64,000 nt of DNA from the NCBI RefSeq assembly GCF_000364445.2, contig NZ_CP043538.1:141198-205197 (forward strand). Direction: 5' to 3'. Made by a program: the position numbers and the translations under genes. Within the stretch, counting starts at the first letter, position 1, and every line of letters begins with the position of its first letter. The stretch comes from Methylobacterium mesophilicum SR1.6/6. GTDB taxonomy: Bacteria > Pseudomonadota > Alphaproteobacteria > Rhizobiales > Beijerinckiaceae. Shown piece by piece: positions 17,862 to 26,453 of the stretch. The notes under the pieces were generated by a model. That model was not told the DNA's origin, ran no database searches, and saw nothing but the letters and a program-made list of their open reading frames with translations.

Positions 17862-19033
17862 CGGGCCTGCGCATCGCCATCCTGACCCACTCCACGAACC
17901 CGCGCGGCGGCGTCGCGCACTGCCTGTCCCTGGCAGAGGCCCTGTACGAGCTCGGGCACGAGGCGGTGGTGCACGCCCCCGACCCTGGCAGGCGCGGCTT
18001 CTTCCGGGCCGCGGCCTGCCCCACCGTGGCGGTGGCGGCCGAGCCGGTCGGCGGCGCGACGGTCGATCTCGTCCGGACCCGCATCCACGACTACCTGCGC
18101 CACTTCTCGACATCGGCCGCCTGCGACTTCGACGTCTTCCACGCCCATGACGGCATCGGCGGCAACGCGCTCGCGACCCTGAGGCATAGGCGCCTGATCC
18201 CGGGTTTCGCCCGCACCGTCCACCACGTCGACAGCTTCGCGGACCCGCAGCTCGCGGCGTGGCAGAGCCGCTCGATCCGCGAGGCCACCCGCCTCCTCAG
18301 CGTCAGCCGCCTCTGGGCCGACTGGATCAAGGACGACCTCGGCGCCGCGGCCCGGATCGTCGGGAACGGGGTCGATCTCTCGGTCTATCGCTGCGAGCCG
18401 ACCGAGGCGGACGCGGTCGTGCGGGAGCGCTGGAGCCTTGGCGACGGGCCGGTGATCCTCGCCGTCGGCGGCTTCGAGGAGCGCAAGAACACGCTCGGCA
18501 TCATCGAGGCCTTCGCCCGGCTGCGGGGGCGCCACCCTCACGCGCAGCTCGTCGTCGTCGGAGGCGCCTCGCTCCTCGATCACGCCGCCTACCGTGCGCG
18601 GTGTCGGGCGGCGCTGGTCGCGGCCGGCCTGGACGTTGGCCCGGGCCTGCCGGTGATCGAGACCGGCCCCGTCCTTCAAGCCGACATGCCGGCGCTCTAC
18701 CGGGCTGCGGACCTGCTGGCTTTTCCGTCCTGGAAGGAGGGCTTCGGCCTGTGCGTGCTGGAGGCCATGGCCTGCGGCACGCCGGCCCTCGTCTCACGGC
18801 AGCCGCCTTTCACCGAATACCTGGAGCCGACGGACGCGCTGTTCGTCGACCCGGCCGACTCAGAAGATATCGCCCAGGCCATGGCGGCGGCCTTGGTGCC
18901 AGATACCCGCACGCGCCTGCAGTTGGCCGGCCTCGCGCGCGCCGCTGCCCATTCCTGGCGCGGCTGCGCCGAGCGCCACCTCGACGCCTACGCGGCCTGT
19001 GCCCGCGTCCAGCAGGAGCCGATCCATGCCTGA
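17858..19033 (+). CDS. MSMEG_0565-family glycosyltransferase (GT4-like)
   Basis: 391 residues with two Rossmann-like domains. The donor-site motif GNGVDLSVY and the GT4 signature EGFGLCVLEAMACGTPAL are clear. An N-terminal loop THSTNPRGGVAHC matches the MSMEG_0565 subgroup that travels with Nit1C. The sugar acceptor is unknown; a glycosylated intermediate or small-molecule product has been suggested only by gene context. GTG start overlaps the nitF stop (GTGA), and its end overlaps the next gene by eight bases. Confidence 0.85.
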   Translation: MTGLRIAILTHSTNPRGGVAHCLSLAEALYELGHEAVVHAPDPGRRGFFRAAACPTVAVAAEPVGGATVDLVRTRIHDYLRHFSTSAACDFDVFHAHDGIGGNALATLRHRRLIPGFARTVHHVDSFADPQLAAWQSRSIREATRLLSVSRLWADWIKDDLGAAARIVGNGVDLSVYRCEPTEADAVVRERWSLGDGPVILAVGGFEERKNTLGIIEAFARLRGRHPHAQLVVVGGASLLDHAAYRARCRAALVAAGLDVGPGLPVIETGPVLQADMPALYRAADLLAFPSWKEGFGLCVLEAMACGTPALVSRQPPFTEYLEPTDALFVDPADSEDIAQAMAAALVPDTRTRLQLAGLARAAAHSWRGCAERHLDAYAACARVQQEPIHA

Positions 19034-19307
19034 AATGCACTTCCACGTTCGATGGCCCGACGGACGCCGCGAGGCCTGCTACTCGCCCTCTCTCGTCGTG
19101 AAGGACTTTCTCACGCCCGGCGAGAGCTACCCCCTCGACGAGTTCGTCGCGAAGACCCGCACGGCCCTGAACATCGCGAGCGAGCGGGTTCGCGAGAAGT
19201 ACGGCTTCGCGTGCTCGTCGGCCCTGGACCAGCTCGCCCGCATCGAGGCCGCCGCGAAGCGGCAGGAGCCCGGTGGCCAGGTCACCGTCGAGTCTTTCGA
19301 ACCCTGA
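19026..19307 (+). CDS. MSMEG_0570-family nitrogen-starvation response protein
   Basis: 93 residues. It begins PEMHFHVRWPDG, then SYPLDEFVAKTRTALNIAS and KYGFACSSALDQL, the pattern of the MSMEG_0570 family. Small soluble protein of unknown function found only with Nit1C-type clusters. Possibly equals nitG of other clusters, but I am not sure of that name. Confidence 0.83.
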   Translation: MPEMHFHVRWPDGRREACYSPSLVVKDFLTPGESYPLDEFVAKTRTALNIASERVREKYGFACSSALDQLARIEAAAKRQEPGGQVTVESFEP

Positions 19308-19345
19308 GCCGACGTCCTTCCCCTGATCTTCACGGAGTTGGAGCC

Positions 19346-20614
19346 ATGACTTCTACCCCCCGTCACGTCCCCGTCGTCGTCGTCGGCGGCGGCCAGGCTG
19401 GCCTCTCGGTCAGCCACCACCTCAAGCAGCGCGGCATCGAGCACCTCGTGTTCGAGAAGTACACCGCCGCGCATACCTGGTCGACGCAGCGCTGGGACAC
19501 GTTTTGCCTGGTCACGCCGAACTGGCAGTGCGACCTGCCGGATCATCGCTACGATGGCCCCGACCCGGACGGCTTCATGAAGAAAGACGAGATCGTCGCC
19601 TACCTGAAGGCCTTCGTGGCCAAGCTGAACCCGCCGATCCGCGAGGGCGTCGCGGTCACGCGCGTGGAGCGGCGCGAGGACGGCATCTTCTCGGTCCAGA
19701 CCTCGGAGGGCGACTACACGGCGAACGAGGTCGTCGTCGCCTCAGGCGGCTACCACACGCCGATCATCCCGCGCATGGCCGAGAAGCTGCCGCCCGCGAT
19801 CGCCCAGATCCACTCGAACCAGTACCGTAACCCGGAGCAACTGCCCGAGGGCGAGGTGCTCGTCGTCGGTTCGGGGCAGTCCGGCGCGCAGATCGCCGAG
19901 GACCTCCATCTCGCCGGACGCAAGGTGCACCTGGCGGTGGGCGATGCGCCACGCTGCGCCCGCTTCTACCGCGGCCGCGACGTCGTCACGTGGCTCGCCG
20001 ACATGGGTTACTACGAGATGACCGTCGACAACCATCCGCTGCGCGACGGCGTCCGCGACAACACCAATCACTACGTGACGGGTCGCGACGGCGGCCGGGA
20101 CATCGACCTGCGCCGCTTCGCAACCGAGGGCATGAAGCTCTACGGCCTGATGGAGGATTACCAGGACGGCAGCTTGCGTTTCCGGGACGACCTCAAGCGC
20201 TCCCTCGACCAAGCCGACCGAACCTATAACGGCATCAACGCGGCCATCGACAAGTACATCGCCGAGAAGGGCATCGATGCCCCGGCGCAGGAGCACTACG
20301 CCCCGGTCTGGGAGCCGGGCGAGCCGGTCCTCAGCCTCGCCCTCGACGGCTCCGGCATCACCAGCATCGTCTGGTGCATCGGCTTCACGCCGGACTTCCG
20401 GTGGCTGGATGCCTCCGTGTTCAATGGCGCAGGCAGTCCCAAGCACAAACGGGGCGTCACGAACGAGGACGGCGTCTACTTCATCGGCCTGCCGTGGCTG
20501 AATACCTGGGGGTCAGGACGGTTCGGGGCGGTGGGCCGCGATGCCGAGTACGTCGTGCAGGTGATCCAGAAGCGCCTCGGCGCGGGGCGGTTCGCCCTCA
20601 AGTTCGCCGTGTGA
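19346..20614 (+). CDS. nitH: MSMEG_0569-family flavin-dependent oxidoreductase of Nit1C
   Basis: 422 residues. FAD-binding GxGxxG is at VVVGGGQAGLSVSHH, and a second NAD(P)H-binding fingerprint is VVGSGQSGAQIAED near residue 175, as in flavin monooxygenases. Conserved WDTFCLVTPNWQCDLPDH and a C-terminal NTWGSGRFGAVGRDAEYV fit the MSMEG_0569 family. Probably an NAD(P)H-dependent monooxygenase whose substrate is a Nit1C intermediate. ATG 19346 is preceded by GGAG, which overlaps it closely. Confidence 0.88.
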   Translation: MTSTPRHVPVVVVGGGQAGLSVSHHLKQRGIEHLVFEKYTAAHTWSTQRWDTFCLVTPNWQCDLPDHRYDGPDPDGFMKKDEIVAYLKAFVAKLNPPIREGVAVTRVERREDGIFSVQTSEGDYTANEVVVASGGYHTPIIPRMAEKLPPAIAQIHSNQYRNPEQLPEGEVLVVGSGQSGAQIAEDLHLAGRKVHLAVGDAPRCARFYRGRDVVTWLADMGYYEMTVDNHPLRDGVRDNTNHYVTGRDGGRDIDLRRFATEGMKLYGLMEDYQDGSLRFRDDLKRSLDQADRTYNGINAAIDKYIAEKGIDAPAQEHYAPVWEPGEPVLSLALDGSGITSIVWCIGFTPDFRWLDASVFNGAGSPKHKRGVTNEDGVYFIGLPWLNTWGSGRFGAVGRDAEYVVQVIQKRLGAGRFALKFAV

Positions 20615-20771
20615 AGCGGTACCGCCGCAGGGGGCGGCCGCTAGGCGCCGGTACCCTTCATCTCTGCCGGCGTGGCTGTCGCATCGTCGCCGACACCTAC
20701 CCGACGGAGCCGAAAGGCAGCCTCGACGGCTGGGGCCAACCGACTCCGACCATTCGTGCAGGAGAAGCGCG

Positions 20772-21611
20772 GTGAATCTCCACATCAGGGCCGTCGAGGC
20801 CGCACCGCCTCTGACGAGCATCGGGCGCTACACCTTGGGGATGCCGCATCTCTGCGTGAATGGCTTATCGGAGAACTGGCTCTGGAAGGAGCTGGGCCAT
20901 CGACACTGGGGCCTGATTGCCGAGGCGTTCGGCAGGGGAGCTTCCGGTTTCGGTCCCTCGGACGAGCCGCCCATCTACGCCGCGTTCCGGAACATCGCTT
21001 TGCGCGACGGCGATCTCGCCTCCGTGGGGGAGAACGACGCGTTGGACGTGCGCTCGACGGTCACGCACCTATCGGGATCGCGGGTCGTCAGTCGTCACGT
21101 CGCGGTATGCCAGGACCAGCTTATTGCGGATGTTGAGATGACCTCGGTGTTCGTGAGGCGGCGAGCCGAAGGCAAGAACCGCTCGGTCGCCCGTGTGAGG
21201 ATCGACGCGCAGAGGCGCTTCGCCCCGTTCGATGGTAATCCGCTGCCCCTGGCGGCGACCGTAGGGAATACGAGCCAAGGTGATGACGCGGCCGGCGACG
21301 AGCGCGACGTCGGCGTCATGATCGTGGAGCCTTGTCCTCATTTAGACTTCAACGGTGCCGGCCTGCTGTATTTCAGCAGCTTCATCGCGGCTGTGGACCG
21401 TGCCGAGTGGCGTCTCCTCGGCAAGCGGCCACGCCTTTACGCTACCCTGGAGCGACGTGCTGTCTTTCACGCCAACATCGAGGCGGGCGACGACCTCACG
21501 GTGCGGGTTCTGGTCTCGCGAGAAGGAGCGATCCGCCGGCACCGTGCGCTGCTCCACGCAGCCAGCGACGGCAAGCTGCTCGCGGAGGTCGTGACCCACC
21601 GGGTCGCGTGA
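20772..21611 (+). CDS. LnmK / Pnap_2097-like acyltransferase-decarboxylase family protein
   Basis: 279 residues, double hot-dog type. The N-terminal block LGMPHLCVNGLSENWLWKEL plus GHRHWGLI matches what I recall of the LnmK/Pnap_2097 biosynthetic family, which acts on acyl-CoA or acyl-ACP (LnmK is a methylmalonyl transferase/decarboxylase). Start is a GTG at 20772 after AGGAGAAG. It lies 157 bases downstream of nitH in the same direction and could be cotranscribed. I see no acyl carrier protein or polyketide synthase in the window, so its partner is unknown. Confidence 0.65.
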   Translation: MNLHIRAVEAAPPLTSIGRYTLGMPHLCVNGLSENWLWKELGHRHWGLIAEAFGRGASGFGPSDEPPIYAAFRNIALRDGDLASVGENDALDVRSTVTHLSGSRVVSRHVAVCQDQLIADVEMTSVFVRRRAEGKNRSVARVRIDAQRRFAPFDGNPLPLAATVGNTSQGDDAAGDERDVGVMIVEPCPHLDFNGAGLLYFSSFIAAVDRAEWRLLGKRPRLYATLERRAVFHANIEAGDDLTVRVLVSREGAIRRHRALLHAASDGKLLAEVVTHRVA

Positions 21612-21880
21612 TCGACCGGACCGACTGGACAGTTCGAAGGACCGACCTGAGGGCTCCAGCCGCGGTCGGTCGGCCATCTTGCACGTATCCTGCTTGAGGC
21701 TCGCGGTTCGGCGCTTCCGTGAACGTCGGCGGCGACGCGCCAGTCGTGCCGACCGTTCGCCTCATGCCATTGCATGCCACGACCGTGGTCTTGCTGCAAC
21801 ACACCGCGGCTCCCCGATATCCGTCCTCACTTTATAATAGACTCACAGTATAATCCTGGCACGATCAGGTTGTTATCGCG

Positions 21881-21912
21881 ATGCGATCAAATTGATTGCA
21901 TATCCATACAAC
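21881..21912. promoter_or_regulatory. Operator candidate before the outer-membrane gene
   Basis: ATGCGATCAA at 21881-21890 is followed by ATTGATTGCAT and CCATACAAC at 21904-21912. The same 10-mer and half-site are found in the mocR/nit intergenic region (13286-13310, 13361-13369, 13480-13499). It sits about 100 bases before ATG 22012, inside the 400-base gap 21612-22011, which otherwise shows no gene. Confidence 0.5.
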
Positions 21913-22011
21913 CAATTTCTGGCAACCAAGCAATACAAGCGCCGACGCGCGCACCGATCCACTCGGTGAATGAGAGCGCTTGTCCTGCGACGAACGAGAA
22001 GGGGATCGAGG

Positions 22012-23022
22012 ATGCTGAAGGGGATCACGGCAACACTCACTGGAGCTGCGGCGGTTGCGCTGAGCGCGACCGCCTCATACGCGCAATCGACCACGGTTCC
22101 GGGCGAACAGGTCGGCCTCGCGGCCGGCGCGCCGCTGCCGGAAGGCATCTACGCGGTCGACACGTTCACCTATCGGCGCACGGACCAGCCGTTCTCGCCG
22201 GACACGTCGGTCAACGTCCCGTTCCTGCTGTGGTCGACGCCGCTGACGCCCCTCGGCGGACGCATCGAGGCGCTCGTGGCGCAGCCCACCGTGTTCGCCT
22301 TCACGCGCAACGCGGCCGGCCAGGGCAACAAGGACATCTCGATCAACGTCGGCACCCTGCTCGCCGGCATCTGGGCGTTTGACCTCGGCGGCAACTTCGG
22401 TGTCAGCTTCCTCGGCGGCGTCCACCTGAACGACCTCGATGCCGGGCGCGGCTCGCTGTACTCCGGTGCGTTCGCCCCCAACCCGCGCGTTCCGGGCGGC
22501 CTGAGCCCGGTCGGCACCCCGGTGCTGGCGCAGTTCTCCTCGAACACGTACCGGTTCGGCGTCGCCGGCAGCTACACCGGCGACGGCTGGGACATCACCG
22601 CCAACCTGACCGCCAACATCTACGATTCGCCCGGTCGCTTCGGTGGTCTCGTGGGCTCGGCCATCGGGCCGCTGCGCCTGTCGGACGCGCTCAACATCGA
22701 CCTGACGGCGACGAAGAAGTTCGGCAATTTCGAGATCGGTCCGGTCGCCTACGGCACCTACAACTTCGACATCAGCCAGTACAGCGCGGCGTACAACAAC
22801 CGCGGGCGGTTCGCCATCGGCGGCCTGATCGGCTACGACTTCAAGGCCTTCACAGTGCAGGCCTACGTTGCCCGCGACGTGGTCACCGGCGCGCAGTACA
22901 CCAACGCTCTGGGCCGCACGCGCGACAACTACTCGACCGACGGCTGGGTGCGGTTCATCATCCCGCTCTACACGCCAGCCGCGGCCGCGCCAGTCGTATC
23001 GCCGCTGGTGCGCAAGGGCTGA
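22012..23022 (+). CDS. Outer-membrane transporter of the phenol-degradation MetA (SphA-like) type
   Basis: 336 residues with a signal peptide (AAVALSATASYAQS, cleavage after AYA). The mature part is rich in alternating beta-strand pattern with aromatic girdle residues (YRFGVAGSYTGDGWDITANLTANIYD) typical of the Phenol_MetA_deg beta-barrel family, often porins for small hydrophobic or aromatic substrates. ATG 22012 follows GAGG; an upstream in-frame ATG (21970) adds a basic stretch lacking signal character. The shared operator motif suggests coregulation with nit, so it might admit nitriles or cyanide adducts; that is inference. Confidence 0.75.
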   Translation: MLKGITATLTGAAAVALSATASYAQSTTVPGEQVGLAAGAPLPEGIYAVDTFTYRRTDQPFSPDTSVNVPFLLWSTPLTPLGGRIEALVAQPTVFAFTRNAAGQGNKDISINVGTLLAGIWAFDLGGNFGVSFLGGVHLNDLDAGRGSLYSGAFAPNPRVPGGLSPVGTPVLAQFSSNTYRFGVAGSYTGDGWDITANLTANIYDSPGRFGGLVGSAIGPLRLSDALNIDLTATKKFGNFEIGPVAYGTYNFDISQYSAAYNNRGRFAIGGLIGYDFKAFTVQAYVARDVVTGAQYTNALGRTRDNYSTDGWVRFIIPLYTPAAAAPVVSPLVRKG

Positions 23023-23036
23023 GCGGACACGCTTAC

Positions 23037-23063
23037 GCGCCGCGATCCGCAGGGTCGCGGCGC
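23037..23063 (+). terminator. Strong hairpin after the outer-membrane gene
   Basis: 12-bp stem GCGCCGCGATCC / GGGTCGCGGCGC with one G-T pair and a three-base loop, 15 bases after the stop at 23022. No clear T run follows, so it may terminate weakly or protect the 3' end. Confidence 0.55.
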
Positions 23064-23578
23064 ATACAGGATCGAAGTGCAAATCCTTCCCAGGGTCATC
23101 GCTTCGATAGGGGCCGAGCGGCCCGGTCTCAACAGCTAAACCCGCTCGGCCCCGCTCGCTCTCGCAGCGGCGTCATAGGCCTTCTCAGCTCAAATCTCCT
23201 CATTCAAAGGCCATGCTTGGGAGCAGAGGCATCCACTTGGATGGTGAGTTGGTGCAGATTTCCTAACGTTTGGTCTCTCCATGTTCGGAAGCCTACGATG
23301 CCGCGGCGTCCGCTTTTGGGTTGTCACGACGTTCCGCTAAGTGACTGCAATGGGCTCATTGCAGAATGTCTGCTTGCGGGCAGCCCCTCAACCTCTACGG
23401 TCCACCCTGAGCCAACGCTGTCGACGTTGGGCACACGACCTCTTTGGGGAAGCTACGGCAACCGTCCGCACGATCAACATGCGTGCCTTCCGATCGTAGA
23501 AGCTCACGCCTCTTCCAAGCTCGTCGGCCGGCAAAGCTTGAACACCCCCGCCGGCCGGTCTGCACGTTAATTTCGATG
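23064..23578. other. Intergenic stretch without a recognised gene
   Basis: About 515 bases between the outer-membrane gene and the convergent hypothetical gene. Short open frames exist on both strands but none has a Shine-Dalgarno sequence or a recognisable product. It marks the change from the nit island to the remnant-rich region. Confidence 0.4.
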
Positions 23579-24223
23579 TCAGGCTTCAGCCGCCGCGGCA
23601 GCGTTCGGGTGCAACAGCGCCATCTCATCGCGACGACGCATCAGCAGCGGCAGATCCGGCCAGTCACGCCACTGCAGGGTGAACTCGCCGCCTGGCTTCG
23701 AGGCGACCACGACCGCCTCGTACCAGCCGTCTTCCTCGCCCTCGGTAATCAGGACCAAGCTGCCGATCGCGATGCCCGCCCAGCTACGGGGGTATCGAGG
23801 ATCAGCTGGGCCCGAACCGCCGAAGCAGCCCCCGTCGCCGACCACGGGCTTCTCAGGGCTCTGGGTTGCCAATCTGATGTCGGCGCTGGTGGCTCCCGTA
23901 GATCCAGCGGCGAGGGCCTGCAGGCGTTCGTACACCTCTTTGCCAATGAACGGCACGAAGGCCCGCCCCGAGCTGAACACCCGGCCTTGCGGCAGCTCGG
24001 CGGCAGCCGAGCGGTGGGCATCGTCACACAGCACGAGGGCGCGAAACCCGATGGTCTCGGCGGCCTTCGTGGCCAAGCTGACGTCCGGGGTGGCAAACCA
24101 GGCGGCATGAGGTTTGCCGCCCTTGTCGGTGCCGAACACGACGAGAGCCGGCATCGGTTTGGCGAGCGGGCTCTCGGCGGGGGTGATGGCACCTTTGGTT
24201 TTCGTTGCCGTGGCTGCGGTCAT
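23579..24223 (-). CDS. Conserved-looking hypothetical protein
   Basis: 214 residues from ATG 24223, which has GGAG six bases upstream; an open frame extends further 5' but lacks a better start. An N-terminal low-complexity Thr/Ala/Lys stretch is followed by a compact domain (ALVVFGTDKGGKPHAAWF, ALVLCDDAHRSAAAELP) and a C-terminal part with WYEAVVVASKPGGEFTLQWRDW, which resembles a Tudor/SH3-like beta domain. I do not recognise the family. Codon usage is the GC-rich type of the host. Confidence 0.65.
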   Translation of the reverse strand: MTAATATKTKGAITPAESPLAKPMPALVVFGTDKGGKPHAAWFATPDVSLATKAAETIGFRALVLCDDAHRSAAAELPQGRVFSSGRAFVPFIGKEVYERLQALAAGSTGATSADIRLATQSPEKPVVGDGGCFGGSGPADPRYPRSWAGIAIGSLVLITEGEEDGWYEAVVVASKPGGEFTLQWRDWPDLPLLMRRRDEMALLHPNAAAAAEA

Positions 24224-24653
24224 AACAGGCTCCAGAAATGCGAAGGGGGCCTCGGATGAGACCCCCTTTGGATGGTTGCGGATGGCTGAGGCCGATGCGT
24301 AGAGCCGCGCGGTGGTGCCCGGCGGCTCGGCTTCAGCGATGGTGGTGGGTGCCTCATGACAGCCCTCGGTAAAGGCCACGAAACGGCAGCCCAATAGCGC
24401 CTTATCAGATTATATTCCTATTTGTCAAGGTGAGCCCACCCGGGCGTACTACGCCGATGGGGTGATGCTGATGGTTGCTTACCGCTGCTGACCCCCCTCC
24501 GACCCTCTCGGTCCTCGGGAACGTTTGCTTGCCGGCAATCTGAGGGGCACTGATTGCGCTGCGATCGTCGTTGGGAGCCAATCGACATCCGCGTAACTTC
24601 TATCGATCGAGCCGGGCGCACCTTGTCGTCCACCAAGCGAAGGAAATGAGCCC
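24224..24653. other. Intergenic stretch without a recognised gene
   Basis: 430 bases between two divergently placed genes. It contains a direct-looking AT-rich patch at 24400-24425, and I see no gene or clear repeat. It presumably holds the promoters of both neighbours. Confidence 0.35.
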
Positions 24654-24800
24654 ATGGACCGTGAGCGCGACCGCGACGTGGCTGAAGACCTGATCGAGGA
24701 TGCCCGCAAGCAGACGGGCAACAGTGAGAAGTCTGAACGGCCGGGTCAGGGCACCGACCAGCTGGGCGGTGATGATCCCGCCAAAATGCCGAGGGACTGA
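24654..24800 (+). CDS. Small highly charged hypothetical protein
   Basis: 48 residues, MDRERDRDVAEDLIEDARK at the start, then Ser/Gly/Asp-rich, no cysteines or membrane segment. ATG 24654 follows AAGGAA by eight bases. Codon positions look coding (GC-rich third positions). Unknown function. Confidence 0.5.
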   Translation: MDRERDRDVAEDLIEDARKQTGNSEKSERPGQGTDQLGGDDPAKMPRD

Positions 24801-24833
24801 CGGCGCCCAGGCATAAACTCTCCGCCGGTCCCA

Positions 24834-25586
24834 TCAGGCTCGACGTCGTGGTGCTGGCTGTCGCGACGCCGGTGCCGCCCTGCCACGCCGCTTGCCTCGC
24901 CCGGCAGGCTCCCTGGCTTTGGCTGCGCCGGAACTCGGCGTCTCCGCTCCACGCTGCGGCCGAGCGGCGTGCGCGTCGAGGAAGCGCCGGCATGCGTCGA
25001 AGTCGGTCTCAGCCTCCGGCGGGCAGGTGATGCCACGCTGCTGGGCCAGATTGTGTGCGTACTTGAGCATCGCCGCGCTCGGAGTCCCGCGGTCGCGGGA
25101 TTGATCGGCGTCGCGCTCCTGAGGTACGCGTGGCTCGGCGTGGGTGTCGAGAAAAGCCCGGCACACGCTGATGCTGCTCTTGCAGCCACGCGGCAGCTTC
25201 ACGCCCTTTCTCTCAGCTAAGCTCGCCGCAAACGACACCATGGCCGGCGTCGGCGGCCGGTTGTCGGCCTGACCGGGCGGGATCAGGCTCGGATCGAGGC
25301 TGACGACCGGTGAGTTCGCGATCGCGGCGATCAGCTCATCCAGGCGCGTGCGCGTGCGCTGCCGGAAGGCGTTCGCGCGCTCGACGGCCTCGGCACGCGT
25401 GGCCGCACGACCGATCTCGGCCAGTTCCGCTTCGAACAGGGCGCGTCCGACCGGGTCGCTGGAGGTCGGAAACACGCGCCGCACCGCCGTCATGAAGGCC
25501 AGCCCGACCTCGGTCACCTCAATAGCTGGGTCGGCGGCCACGCAGACGGTGTTCGGCGAACTGAAGAAACGCTGCGGCTGCCGCAT
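24834..25586 (-). pseudogene. C-terminal remnant of a plasmid-type DNA topoisomerase III
   Basis: 250 codons remain. The part EVTEVGLAFMTAVRRVFP to LFEAELAEIGRA matches the end of the type IA topoisomerase core, and the following FRQRTRTRLDELI is the usual exit helix. Then come two related ~35-residue repeats, TPAMVSFAASLAERKGVKLP and SAAMLKYAHNLAQQRGITCP, each ending CRAFLD or CRRFLD, as seen in C-terminal extensions of plasmid topoisomerases. The active-site tyrosine region and toprim domain are absent upstream, and the first ~20 residues match nothing. A basic Ala/Arg tail ends it. Read as a leftover of a plasmid or conjugative element. Confidence 0.6.
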
Positions 25587-25637
25587 GGCCGATGGCTTCT
25601 CGACGAAGAACAGCGTGCGGCCGGAACTCGGAGATTA

Positions 25638-25680
25638 CATGTCGCTGCCCGCGGTGCGTGCCTCCGCGGGCAGCGACATG
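25638..25680. repeat. Perfect 17-bp inverted repeat
   Basis: Arms CATGTCGCTGCCCGCGG (25638-25654) and CCGCGGGCAGCGACATG (25664-25680) pair without mismatch around a nine-base loop. It lies just beyond the broken 5' end of the topoisomerase remnant. It may be an element end, a protein-binding site or a transcription stop; no T run is present. Confidence 0.7.
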
Positions 25681-25924
25681 CTCACACTTTGTTCCAAAAT
25701 GCATCTGCGTGCAATTGCGCTGAACGTGAGAAGCTGCGACGCCCTCACGCTCAGTCCGAAGATCCGCGCTCACAATGCCTTGACTGGCATCGCTTCGCAT
25801 AGGCGTGGCATGTAACTCGGACTCTTCAGAGCCACCTTCCCGATGTCCGCTTCTGATCAACTGGCAGCCGAGAAGCGGTTACATGCCTCTCCGTATTTCG
25901 CGAGACCGAGCCCATCGGCACGAC

Positions 25925-26212
25925 CTATCGGTACCAACTGTCGTTTTCAGGCTCGTACATCTCCGGTCCGTTCCGAACTTCTTCCAGGACATCGCACAGT
26001 ACGCTTACGGCGATATCGCGGTTGCTCACGCGGACCACGTACTCGGCCATAATCCCAATCACGATCTGCAACCGACCGACCCTCGAACCGTAGGCGCCTA
26101 ACCGTTTGAAAACGCGACGGTTCAAAAATTTGAGGACGTCGTTACGCGCAATCTGGCGCTTGCTCCAAGTCCATCCTGCGTAAGATAGCAGTTTCTGTCC
26201 TGATAAATGCAT
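25925..26212 (-). CDS. Hypothetical protein, 95 residues
   Basis: ATG 26212 is preceded by a perfect AGGAGG with five-base spacing, which makes translation likely. Basic and mixed composition (WTWSKRQIARNDVLKFLNRR), no membrane segment. Lower GC than the flanking core genes. No family recognised. Confidence 0.55.
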   Translation of the reverse strand: MHLSGQKLLSYAGWTWSKRQIARNDVLKFLNRRVFKRLGAYGSRVGRLQIVIGIMAEYVVRVSNRDIAVSVLCDVLEEVRNGPEMYEPENDSWYR

Positions 26213-26453
26213 GACGACCTCCTGGCGCCGGCCATACTTCACCGGCATTTAATATTTACGAGTTGCGTCACCAGGAGATTTAAAAGCTATAAGCTAAATT
26301 TATTGATAATTACGGAATCATTATCGTGGTATTGTCGCCCGGAAGTTGTCGCTTGAAATTACTTGCTGCAGTATTATGGGCAGATCCAGCAAAATTGAAA
26401 CTCGTAAAATATCTTTGGGTGATCCATTCGCGATCGACCCAAGGAGGTTAATA

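Noticed and set aside
25805..26101. Plus-strand frame over 25805-26101
   Set aside because: Overlaps the minus-strand gene at 25925-26212, which has a perfect AGGAGG site; the plus frame has none.
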